Below are positions 7,048 to 13,874 of a stretch of DNA of 28,754 nt, piece after piece. Each line of letters opens with the position of its first letter. The stretch's first letter is position 1. The translations under genes were made by a program, and so were the position numbers. The notes under the pieces were generated by a model. The model saw only the letters and a program-made list of their open reading frames with translations. It was not told the DNA's origin and did not search any database. Location: the NCBI GenBank assembly GCA_002254285.1, contig NIUZ01000036.1, positions 1 through 28,754 of the forward strand, written 5' to 3'. Source of the DNA: Bacteroidetes bacterium 4572_112. GTDB taxonomy: Bacteria > Bacteroidota > Bacteroidia > Bacteroidales > UBA1556.

Positions 7048-8178
7048 CTAATTAAAAAGTTTATTAACTTTCAAAACACAGTTAGGAAGGGTAAATACAA
7101 TTACCTTATCTCCTGCTATAATTTGTGTGCTTCCACGAGTAATTACAGCCTCATTATTTCTGATAAGCCCACCAATAATAGCGTCTTTAGGAATATCGAG
7201 ATGTAGTATCTTTTTAGAAGTAATATAAGAGCCCTCGGCAGCAACATATTCAAGCACCTCAGCATCTACTCCACTTAACATTTTCATGGATTTTATCCCT
7301 TGACCAAGGGCGAACCTTTCGATATAACTAGATGCAATTAGTTTCTTATTTATAATTGTATCTATTCCCACATTATGAGCTACATCAATAAAGTCGATAT
7401 TTTCGATTAGTGCAATGGTCTTTTTTACACCGTATTTTTTTGCCAATAGGCAAGTAAGTATGTTTGTTTCCGAATCGCGAGTAACAGCAATAAAAGCATC
7501 CATTGAGCTAATATTTTCGTCTTCAAGCAAACTCAAATCTCTAATATCACCATTTATAATAAGGGTGTTATTTAATTTATCACTAAGCTCAAAACACCTA
7601 ATGGTTTCACCTTTTCGAACAACAGCAACAGCTCTAAACCCCATTTCACCACGCTCACGTACAATCTCTTGTAATGATTTATTAATCACCAAAGCTCTTT
7701 CGTCAAGCTTAATACTAAATAATGAAAGTTTACCTTCTGAGAATTCAAAAATCTCGTCAGCAGCTGTTTGTTTTATCAATCTCGTAATTTCAATTGATGC
7801 AATACGCTCAGGACTTACAAGGTTATCTATTCCTAGCTCTTTAAATAGTTTTTTATTCTCTGGTTTAAGGTTTTCAATATTAGAAACACGAGCAATACAA
7901 CGTTTTGCACCAAGTTTCTTTGCCAAAATACAGGCAACAACATTGGGGTTTTCGATGTGCATTACCGAAATAAATAAATCTGCCTTATGGACTCCAGCAA
8001 GTTGCAAAATTGATAACTTAACAGCATCACCTTGCAAAGTGAGAATGTCAGCATCATTTGAAACTTCTTCCAAAAAATCTTGATTAGGATTTATAAGGGT
8101 AATATTATGTTCTTCATCAGAAAGCAATTTTGCTAGGTGAGATCCCATTTCCCCATCTCCGGCTATAACAATGTTCAT
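7048..8178 (-). CDS. trkA: TrkA-type RCK regulator with an internal in-frame deletion
   Basis: Cytoplasmic NAD(H)/ATP-sensing gate of TrkH. Residues 1-145 are the first RCK Rossmann domain (GxGxxG as 'GDGEMG', 7-12). Residues 146-190 begin the first TrkA_C lobe. At 'RKGETI|RCFELSDKL' (about residue 193, nt near 7600) the sequence jumps to the middle of the second Rossmann domain ('INGD.RDLSLLEDENI', 'SETNILTCLLAKKYG'), then goes on to a complete second TrkA_C lobe ending 'VNKLFN'. Normal TrkA is about 446-458 aa; this is 376. The missing 70-75 residues would hold the rest of the first TrkA_C lobe and the second GxGxxG nucleotide-binding motif. The frame is kept exactly. trkH follows after 8 nt. 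Confidence 0.85.
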   Translation of the reverse strand: MNIVIAGDGEMGSHLAKLLSDEEHNITLINPNQDFLEEVSNDADILTLQGDAVKLSILQLAGVHKADLFISVMHIENPNVVACILAKKLGAKRCIARVSNIENLKPENKKLFKELGIDNLVSPERIASIEITRLIKQTAADEIFEFSEGKLSLFSIKLDERALVINKSLQEIVRERGEMGFRAVAVVRKGETIRCFELSDKLNNTLIINGDIRDLSLLEDENISSMDAFIAVTRDSETNILTCLLAKKYGVKKTIALIENIDFIDVAHNVGIDTIINKKLIASSYIERFALGQGIKSMKMLSGVDAEVLEYVAAEGSYITSKKILHLDIPKDAIIGGLIRNNEAVITRGSTQIIAGDKVIVFTLPNCVLKVNKLFN

Positions 8179-8204
8179 TGAGACTATTTATGTGATTCAA
8201 AAAT

Positions 8205-8212
8205 CAAAGGTA
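8205..8212 (-). promoter_or_regulatory. Candidate -7 box (TACCTTTG) for trkA-trkH
   Basis: The minus-strand TACCTTTG matches the Bacteroidota -7 consensus TAnnTTTG and ends 26 nt before the trkA ATG. A TTTG lies upstream but at too short a spacing (11 nt) to be a convincing -33 element. Confidence 0.5.
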
Positions 8213-8283
8213 ATACAAAAAACCAAACTCTGTATTTGACATTCTAAAAACATCAAATACTGAGCTTATTATGACAATCTATT

Positions 8284-9282
8284 TTAATAAAACTTTCTGA
8301 AACCTACAATTTCACGAGCTTCTTTAATTGTTTTAACTGCACTTTCGCGAGCTTTTTCTGATCCCATTTTTACAACCTTGGCAAGGTATTCGTTATTGCC
8401 TTCAAGCTCCAGAATACGCTCACGGAATGGCGCTGTAAAATTAATCATATCCTCGGCCAATTGCTTTTTGAAATCACCATATCTAATTTGGCAATTATTA
8501 TAAAGATCATCAAAATGCTTCATTGTATCCTCAGCAGAAACAATTTCCATAAGGCTAAAAAGGTTTTTTATTGCCTCAGGTTTTTCTTGATTCATTTCCG
8601 TTGGACCGGAGTCTGTTTTGGCGCGCATAACTTTTTTACGAAGCTTTTTAGGATCCTCGCCAAGATAAATAGCATTGCCTTCACCTTCTGATTTTCCCAT
8701 CTTACCGCTACCATCTAAGCCCGGCACTTTTACCAATTGCTCACCAAAGTTAAATGGCTCAGGAATTGGGAAAAATTCTTGCTTATACATATTATTATAA
8801 CGACGGGCAAAGGTGCGCATCATTTCTAAATTCTGTTCTTGATCCTTACCCACTGGTACTTTTGTAGCTTTATGTAAAAGCACATCGGCTGCCATAAGTG
8901 TTGGATAAGTTAGCAATCCAGCATTCACATTATCGGGCTGTTGGCGTACTTTATCCTTAAAGGAAGTAACGCGTTGTAGCTCTCCCAAATATGCGTTCAT
9001 ATTCAAAAGTAAATATAGCTCCGATGTTTCGGGCACATCACTCTGAATGTATAATGTCGATTTTTCAGGATCTAGCCCTGCCGCAAGATACTCCACCAAT
9101 ACATTGCGTACATTGCCATGCAAATCTGCTGGCGTTGGATGCGTTGTCAGTGAATGATAATCTGCAATAAAAAAATAGCAGTTGTGCGAATCCTGCATTT
9201 TTACAAAGTTTTTTACCGCACCAAAATAATTGCCTAGGTGTAAATTTCCCGTAGGTCTTATACCGCTTACTACTGTTTCCAT
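8284..9282 (-). CDS. trpS: Tryptophanyl-tRNA synthetase
   Basis: Class I aminoacyl-tRNA synthetase charging tRNA-Trp in the cytoplasm. The HIGH-type motif is 'GNLHLGNYFG' close to the N-terminus and the KMSKS-type motif is 'GKMGKSEG'. Between them lie 'LGELQRVTSFKDK', 'YPTLMAADVLLH' and 'VGKDQEQNLEMMR', all characteristic of TrpRS. The length of 332 aa is normal and the C-terminal anticodon-binding helices are complete. The ATG at 9282 gives the canonical 'METVVSGIRPTG' start. A -7 box lies only 4 nt upstream, so the mRNA may be leaderless. Confidence 0.97.
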   Translation of the reverse strand: METVVSGIRPTGNLHLGNYFGAVKNFVKMQDSHNCYFFIADYHSLTTHPTPADLHGNVRNVLVEYLAAGLDPEKSTLYIQSDVPETSELYLLLNMNAYLGELQRVTSFKDKVRQQPDNVNAGLLTYPTLMAADVLLHKATKVPVGKDQEQNLEMMRTFARRYNNMYKQEFFPIPEPFNFGEQLVKVPGLDGSGKMGKSEGEGNAIYLGEDPKKLRKKVMRAKTDSGPTEMNQEKPEAIKNLFSLMEIVSAEDTMKHFDDLYNNCQIRYGDFKKQLAEDMINFTAPFRERILELEGNNEYLAKVVKMGSEKARESAVKTIKEAREIVGFRKFY

Positions 9283-9286
9283 GCGG

Positions 9287-9294
9287 CAAAGGTA
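9287..9294 (-). promoter_or_regulatory. Candidate -7 box (TACCTTTG) for trpS, implying a leaderless mRNA
   Basis: TACCTTTG on the minus strand fits TAnnTTTG and is separated from the trpS ATG by only CCGC. Transcription normally starts several bases past this box, so the start would be at or within a base or two of the ATG. No clear -33 TTTG was found. Confidence 0.5.
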
Positions 9295-9416
9295 AATAAT
9301 TATTCTATGGAAAAAGACATAAGAATTAGGAATTAGTCTGCCTGCCAGTAGGAAGGGAATTAAGTCCCGATAGTTATCAAGATAAGAATTGGCAAACCTA
9401 TACGACAGTCCATAAA

Positions 9417-10040
9417 CTAGAAACCCAATTTTACAGTATGACTGTCTGAATTCTTTGTAGTGCTATACGAATAGCCCTTATACTTAGCAATTTTCTCCAA
9501 GTTGAATACTTCCTGCTCAGTAGCTACAATAACATCTAACTCCTTAGCCTTATGATTGAGCAATGTATTCTTAAGCTGATGCGATGCATCAGGAATAGGT
9601 AATCCACGATGCTTATCTATTTGCATACCTCTTGTGTCGAGCGTATTTCCCTTAATATTTAATGGAATTCTATATTCTTTCATCAATCGTTTTCCCGATT
9701 TCTTCCAATCTTCTTTACTAAGGTCTTTCTTGCCAAATAATGCACAATGGCAAGTACCATATTCTTCAATTTCATCATCAATATACTTGCAAGGACAAAT
9801 CATTGCTTTATCATTTTCCTTACCTCCTGATGGATCAAAACAAGGACAAAATCTCTTCGAATAAATACCCTCCATTTCCGACAACCAAATTTTAAGATTT
9901 GTAGCTATCATTTTATTTGGATTTACATCGTAATTCTTCTTTTCGGCATATTGCTCAATCCATTTAGACTGTTTATCAATCTCTTTCTTATATTTAAAGT
10001 AATCCTTAAAAAAGGCTATCATCATTTTTATCATATTCAA
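9417..10040 (-). CDS. Ferredoxin-thioredoxin reductase catalytic-type domain fused to a TusA-like domain
   Basis: Two regions are visible in 207 aa. Residues 1-55 are a basic, amphipathic lead. Residues about 60-130 carry 'RFCPCFDPSGG', 'MICPCKYIDDEI' and 'GTCHCALFGKKD', the CPC/CPC/CHC cysteine pattern of FTR catalytic (beta) subunits, which hold a 4Fe-4S cluster next to a redox-active disulphide. From 'NTLDTRGMQ' to the end ('LPIPDASHQLKNTL', 'ELDVIVATEQEVFNLEKIAKYKGY') the sequence follows the TusA/SirA fold, but the family's CP motif Cys is absent. The second domain might bind a partner or substrate rather than carry sulfur. It lies downstream of a SulP permease on the same strand (67-nt gap), which may hint at sulfur metabolism. 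No FTR variable subunit is present, as is usual outside phototrophs. The FTR call is firm and the TusA call moderate. Confidence 0.78.
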   Translation of the reverse strand: MNMIKMMIAFFKDYFKYKKEIDKQSKWIEQYAEKKNYDVNPNKMIATNLKIWLSEMEGIYSKRFCPCFDPSGGKENDKAMICPCKYIDDEIEEYGTCHCALFGKKDLSKEDWKKSGKRLMKEYRIPLNIKGNTLDTRGMQIDKHRGLPIPDASHQLKNTLLNHKAKELDVIVATEQEVFNLEKIAKYKGYSYSTTKNSDSHTVKLGF

Positions 10041-10107
10041 TATTTTCTGTTTTTAAAATCATATTTATAGACTATTAATTATGTCTACAACAGCTCTTTT
10101 GCTAATT

Positions 10108-11439
10108 TCAATGAAAAATATTTAAGCCTTTTGGGAGCATTGAATAATCTTCTATTAAGTCTGAATCAATTACATTATTAATTCTTTTTTCAGTAATTAG
10201 TGACATTCTTTTCATAAAAAGTAGTGCCGAAAGAACTACACCAACCTCTATTGCAACTGTAAGGTCAACAAAAACAGTTAGTAAAAATGTAGATAACAGA
10301 ACAAGAATATCGAAATAGCTTGATCTTAATATTGAGATAAAAGAGCGCCATTCGCTCATATTATATGCTATTACAATTAAAATTCCTGCTAAGCACGACA
10401 TGGGAATCAACTTAGCCCAAGAACCAAGAAATAGCATTATTAATAATAGAGTAATGGCATGCACCATTCCTGCAATTGGTGTTCTACCACCATTTTTTAC
10501 ATTAGTTGCCGTTCTTGCTATAGCTCCTGTTGCTGGAATACCACCAAAGAAAGGAGTAACAATATTAGCAATTCCTTGTGCAATAAGCTCGGTATTGGAT
10601 CGATGTTTACCACCAATCATTCCATCCGACACAACGGCTGATAATAAAGATTCTATACTTCCCAATAGCGCAATAGTAAGTGCTGGAGCTATATAATGTT
10701 GTAAATTATCGAAATGAAAATTAGGAATACTGAAATGAATTTCGCTAGGTATTTCTCCAAAGAATGTTTCAATGGTTGTAACAGGTAAATCCAAAATATG
10801 TACTAATAAGGTTATCAGAATAATGGAAATAAATGATCCAGGGATTTTTGAGATTATCTTCTTTGAATATATGGTAATTAGTATAGTTACTATAGTTATT
10901 AGTAAGGCTGTAATATTAATATGATTGATATTATCAAAATACATTACCCATTTTTCAATAAAATCTGAGGGAACTTTATCTATGGGAAGTCCCAAAGCGT
11001 CTTTTATCTGAGTTGAAAAAATAACCAATGCTATACCACTGGTAAAGCCAACCACCAAAGGGTGTGGAAAATATTTTAATAATGTGCCTAATTTCAATAG
11101 ACCAAAAGCAATTAGAAAGAAACCTGCCATAATAGTAGAAATCATAAGACCCTCTATTCCAAATTTCTCTACAATACCATAAACTATTACAATAAATGCA
11201 CCCGTTGGGCCTCCAATTTGAACACGACTTCCTCCTAAAAACGATATTAAGAACCCGGCAACTATTGCTGTAATCAATCCTTTCTCAGGCGATACTCCCG
11301 ATGCTACAGCAAAGGCTATAGCCAAAGGTAATGCGACTATTCCAACAACTATCCCCGATAATACTTCGGTAGATATTTGTTTTCTATCAATTCCTGTTTT
11401 TAATAATGTGAAAAACTTTGGGTTAAAGATTTTATTCAT
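10108..11439 (-). CDS. SulP-family anion permease lacking its STAS domain
   Basis: The membrane domain is complete: 'GIVALPLAIAFAVASGVSPEKGL', 'GPTGAFIVIVYGIV', 'ALLGSIESLLSAVVSDGMIGG', 'IANIVTPFFGGIPATGAIARTATNVKNGGRTP', and 10-12 hydrophobic segments. After the last helices and 'YSMLPKGLNIF' the protein stops ('H', TGA at 10108-10110), exactly where the cytoplasmic STAS domain should begin ('..IFEINGPFFFG..'). About 110 residues are missing. Shifting the frame by one gives 'IEISKRAVVDIINSL', closed by a TAA at 10065, so a breakpoint probably lies at 10110. SulP proteins carry sulfate, bicarbonate, dicarboxylates or other anions; the sequence does not fix the substrate. It has a clear GGAGGT ribosome-binding site, rare in this window. 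Confidence 0.88.
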   Translation of the reverse strand: MNKIFNPKFFTLLKTGIDRKQISTEVLSGIVVGIVALPLAIAFAVASGVSPEKGLITAIVAGFLISFLGGSRVQIGGPTGAFIVIVYGIVEKFGIEGLMISTIMAGFFLIAFGLLKLGTLLKYFPHPLVVGFTSGIALVIFSTQIKDALGLPIDKVPSDFIEKWVMYFDNINHINITALLITIVTILITIYSKKIISKIPGSFISIILITLLVHILDLPVTTIETFFGEIPSEIHFSIPNFHFDNLQHYIAPALTIALLGSIESLLSAVVSDGMIGGKHRSNTELIAQGIANIVTPFFGGIPATGAIARTATNVKNGGRTPIAGMVHAITLLLIMLFLGSWAKLIPMSCLAGILIVIAYNMSEWRSFISILRSSYFDILVLLSTFLLTVFVDLTVAIEVGVVLSALLFMKRMSLITEKRINNVIDSDLIEDYSMLPKGLNIFH

Positions 11440-11443
11440 TTAT

Positions 11444-11474
11444 ACCTCCAATTAAATAATAAGCGGCAAAAGTA
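11444..11474 (-). promoter_or_regulatory. SulP promoter -7 box and a strong Shine-Dalgarno
   Basis: On the minus strand TACTTTTG (11467-11474) fits TAnnTTTG. GGAGGT (11444-11449) sits 4 nt before the SulP ATG. A consensus SD is unusual here: most other starts in the window have none. Confidence 0.55.
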
Positions 11475-11641
11475 GAATATTTATATACAGCGAGATACTC
11501 TTATGTATTATCATAATTACATATTATGCACTACAAAATACATAACTATAAACGGATATGATTTTCAATTTCAGAATTATCTTTATTCTTCCTATATGGA
11601 TTTTCAATAATACAAAATATAACAATCCTTATAACCCACAA

Positions 11642-11681
11642 AAAAGCATCTACAATTTAATGTAGATGCTTTTGTTTTTTT
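11642..11681. terminator. Bidirectional intrinsic terminator
   Basis: Within the 384-bp gene-free stretch 11440-11823, AAAAGCATCTACA (11642-11654), a 6-nt loop ATTTAA, and TGTAGATGCTTTT (11661-11673) form a 13-bp perfect stem. It has a T-rich tail on the plus strand (to 11681) and an A-run on the other side giving a T-tail on the minus strand. Its placement suits termination of the lipoprotein operon arriving from the right on the minus strand. The rest of the stretch holds the SulP promoter and the element at 11697-11826. Confidence 0.85.
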
Positions 11682-11696
11682 AATAGAAAAGACTAT

Positions 11697-11826
11697 TATA
11701 CCGATTCAAAATCAAAATGCTCTTTTAGTTCGTTTCACTCCTAAGAGAGCTTTGATTTAATCTCGGCATAAACCTTTGTAAATTTACAATGCACTTTCAG
11801 CGCATTTTAAATAACAATTGGTATTA
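11697..11826. repeat. MITE-like inverted-repeat element (about 130 bp)
   Basis: Near-matching inverted ends: TATACCGATT at 11697-11706 and AATTGGTATTA at 11816-11826. An inner imperfect inverted repeat follows: CCGATTC... to ...CTTTTAG (11701-11727) pairs with CTAAGAGAGC... to ...ATCTCGG (11741-11765) with a few mismatches and gaps. Next come the palindrome TGTAAATTTACA (11777-11788) and a small AATGC/GCATT hairpin. No ORF is present. The right end overlaps the stop codon of the lipoprotein gene (11824-11826). It could be a small non-autonomous mobile element or a structured 3' UTR. Confidence 0.45.
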
Positions 11827-12411
11827 CATCTTATCCATTTCTGCTTCGTAAGTTTTCTTGAAACGCTCTTTATCATATAGAACTTCCATTTTCTTATCTC
11901 TAGAGATTCCTTTGTCAATTCCGTTAAGAATAGTCTCTTTATCTACTTCAATAGCGATAAAAGTTTCGAAAGAACCATCATCTTTTTTACCAGTTTTTTC
12001 GCAAGTAACTCTGATATCAGCAAGCTGTTGCTTCACAACGTCGCGAGTCATATTTTCGAAAGTTTGGTTAAATTCTGTTGCATCAGCAGCATCCATCTCA
12101 TTTACATAACGCTCTGTTACCGACTTCAATGTAGAGCTAATAAGAGAAGCTAAACGTTGTTTTGTCATCAATAATGCCTTTTCGCGTGATGTTGCTAGAT
12201 CTTTACTTTTTCCACTGCTTGATGCTCTAAAGAATTTCTTATCAGAATATCCATCCTTTGCACAAGGAATAGTAATTTCATTGAATCCACCAGTGTTTTT
12301 ATCTACTGACTCTACTGCCTCTGCTTCTTTTGCCCCTCCACATGACACCATTAGGAATCCTGTGATCATTAGTAAAGCAAACATGCTAATTTTACGTGTA
12401 ATTGTTTTCAT
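11824..12411 (-). CDS. LPP20-like lipoprotein (short)
   Basis: A 195-aa SPII lipoprotein: 'FALLMITGFLMVSC' with lipobox Cys at 24. After a variable acidic linker come 'KKFFRASSSGKSKDLATSREKALLMTKQRLASLISSTLKSVTERYVNEM' and 'FETFIAIEVDKETILNGI'. This pattern (residue turnover into an Ala/Lys-rich helix that starts an LPP20-type alpha/beta unit) also occurs in the neighbouring lipoprotein gene. It is probably anchored in the outer membrane facing the periplasm. It is last of three lipoprotein genes on the minus strand, 89 nt after the previous stop. The molecular role is unknown; LPP20 itself is a Helicobacter outer-membrane lipoprotein. Confidence 0.65.
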   Translation of the reverse strand: MKTITRKISMFALLMITGFLMVSCGGAKEAEAVESVDKNTGGFNEITIPCAKDGYSDKKFFRASSSGKSKDLATSREKALLMTKQRLASLISSTLKSVTERYVNEMDAADATEFNQTFENMTRDVVKQQLADIRVTCEKTGKKDDGSFETFIAIEVDKETILNGIDKGISRDKKMEVLYDKERFKKTYEAEMDKM

Positions 12412-12500
12412 AATCTGAAAAGTTTAATAATTAATTTGTATTTATTTATTCTAATTTATATTCAATCTCCTTATATACATTTACCTTGCCAAAAACTACT

Positions 12501-13874
12501 TTAATATAGTATAGCATTCAAAAGATCACCAAAAGAATTATTTCTAATTTCCTCAGCAATTTTTATATACGATTTTTCTAAAGCTACATCTAATTTATAA
12601 TCAGCACCTTTATATTTTTCTGAAGAGAAAGTATATATTGTTTCTCTCTTTATTCTGTCTTTTACCACTGCCGAATAAGAAACATATGCAATCTGTATTT
12701 TACTGTTTTGATTCTTGAAATTTTCGTGAGAGTTAATCTCCATAATCATATCTGACTTTCGTAAATTATCAACAATAGTAAATCCTTTATTCCCTACCGA
12801 TTGCGCTACGGCATCTTTTACATAATGCGAGTATTTGCTATCGGTTTTGTCCTTAATATATATTACTGGCAATTCAAAATCCACAGCTAATAATATGGGA
12901 TTTGTTTGAAATGCATCATTAATAAATTTCAGCATTTTTTTATCCTCAGCTTTAATACTCAAAAGCTTATCTTTCTCCAATTGCAACTTTACGTAAGTGG
13001 TAGTTTTCGAGAATTTAATTTTATCAAGAGCTATTTTGCTCATTTTATCTTCCGAAAAAATTGTTGCCTGATAAGGTAAGGACGCCTTACGATACGATAT
13101 CCTAATTGGAAAACCTTTGAGTATATTTCCATTCTTATTTACCACTTTCAATCCTACCTTACTAGAGAAAGAGTTTTTGGTATTAAGAACGATATTCTCG
13201 GAACTAAGTACTAATTTTATCTCCGAAAGCATTTCACTAAGTTGCGATCTAATTTCAATATCAAGTCTTTTATCCTCATCACCTATTGTATGATAAACAG
13301 GCTCATTCCAATATTTTTTTAACTCAAGCAATGAGTTTGTTAAAGTCATTATTGCTGAATTATAGTTCAAATCCTTAATCTCTTTTTGAGCCTGACTGTA
13401 TTGAGTATATGCTCTATCAGCTGCTGCTTTTTTGCGCTTAGCCTGTATGCTTCTCCATTTTTGCTTCGAAAGGCGATAGTACACCATATACATACGGCCA
13501 GTTTCATATTCAGCAACCATAGTATAGCCTTCCAAATCATTACGCATTTCCATTTCAATATATCTAGAGAAATCTGACTTAAATCCTCCATTATCTTCCA
13601 CCGACGAAACTATGGTATTAGATTCTATGGTAACACTAATTTCTGAAGCCAAATCATTTAGAGCCATCTTTTTAGCAGCTTCCGAATAGTTGCTATAACT
13701 TGCTTTACTTATTTTGGCAATACCCACATAATACATATTATTAATGGGACGTTGCTTTACCCAAACAGGGGCTTCGGACATCTGTTTGGCCTCAAGTTTC
13801 TCCTCTTTAGAAGCGCCACAAGATATCAGTAAAGCTGTCAACAAAAAGTAGACTATTTTATTTATATTTCCCAT
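12501..13874 (-). CDS. LPP20-domain lipoprotein
   Basis: A 457-aa lipoprotein with signal 'IVYFLLTALLISC' (Cys19). Residues about 35-150 form an LPP20-type domain: 'APVWVKQRPINNMYYVGIAKISKA', 'AAKKMALNDLASEISVTIES', 'GRMYMVYYRLSKQKW'. The 'A..A...L...' helix after 'YVGI' is the family hallmark. A helical 'AKRKKAAADRAYTQYSQAQKEI' stretch follows, then C-terminal beta-rich segments with another CsgG/LpoB-like region ('KDAVAQSVGNKGFTIVDNLRKSDMIMEI'). The start codon shares a base with the upstream stop (TAATG at 13872-13876), so translation is coupled to the TPR/CsgG-like lipoprotein. It probably forms an envelope complex with its two neighbours. Confidence 0.72.
   Translation of the reverse strand: MGNINKIVYFLLTALLISCGASKEEKLEAKQMSEAPVWVKQRPINNMYYVGIAKISKASYSNYSEAAKKMALNDLASEISVTIESNTIVSSVEDNGGFKSDFSRYIEMEMRNDLEGYTMVAEYETGRMYMVYYRLSKQKWRSIQAKRKKAAADRAYTQYSQAQKEIKDLNYNSAIMTLTNSLLELKKYWNEPVYHTIGDEDKRLDIEIRSQLSEMLSEIKLVLSSENIVLNTKNSFSSKVGLKVVNKNGNILKGFPIRISYRKASLPYQATIFSEDKMSKIALDKIKFSKTTTYVKLQLEKDKLLSIKAEDKKMLKFINDAFQTNPILLAVDFELPVIYIKDKTDSKYSHYVKDAVAQSVGNKGFTIVDNLRKSDMIMEINSHENFKNQNSKIQIAYVSYSAVVKDRIKRETIYTFSSEKYKGADYKLDVALEKSYIKIAEEIRNNSFGDLLNAILY

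Noticed and set aside
7415..8083. 222-codon open frame on the plus strand across trkA
   Set aside because: Antisense to a well-matched TrkA; low-complexity Ser/Leu-rich product with no motif.
9330..9375. CTGCCTGCCAG and AGTCCCGATAGTTATC stretches after trpS, like decayed palindromic intergenic repeats
   Set aside because: The arms no longer pair well enough to call an element; only resemblance from memory.
9417..10040. FTR/TusA-like protein considered as another deletion-made fusion
   Set aside because: The linker reads smoothly and both parts look complete, with no truncated motif at the join.
10400..10696. 98-codon plus-strand open frame across the SulP gene
   Set aside because: Antisense shadow of conserved SulP helices.
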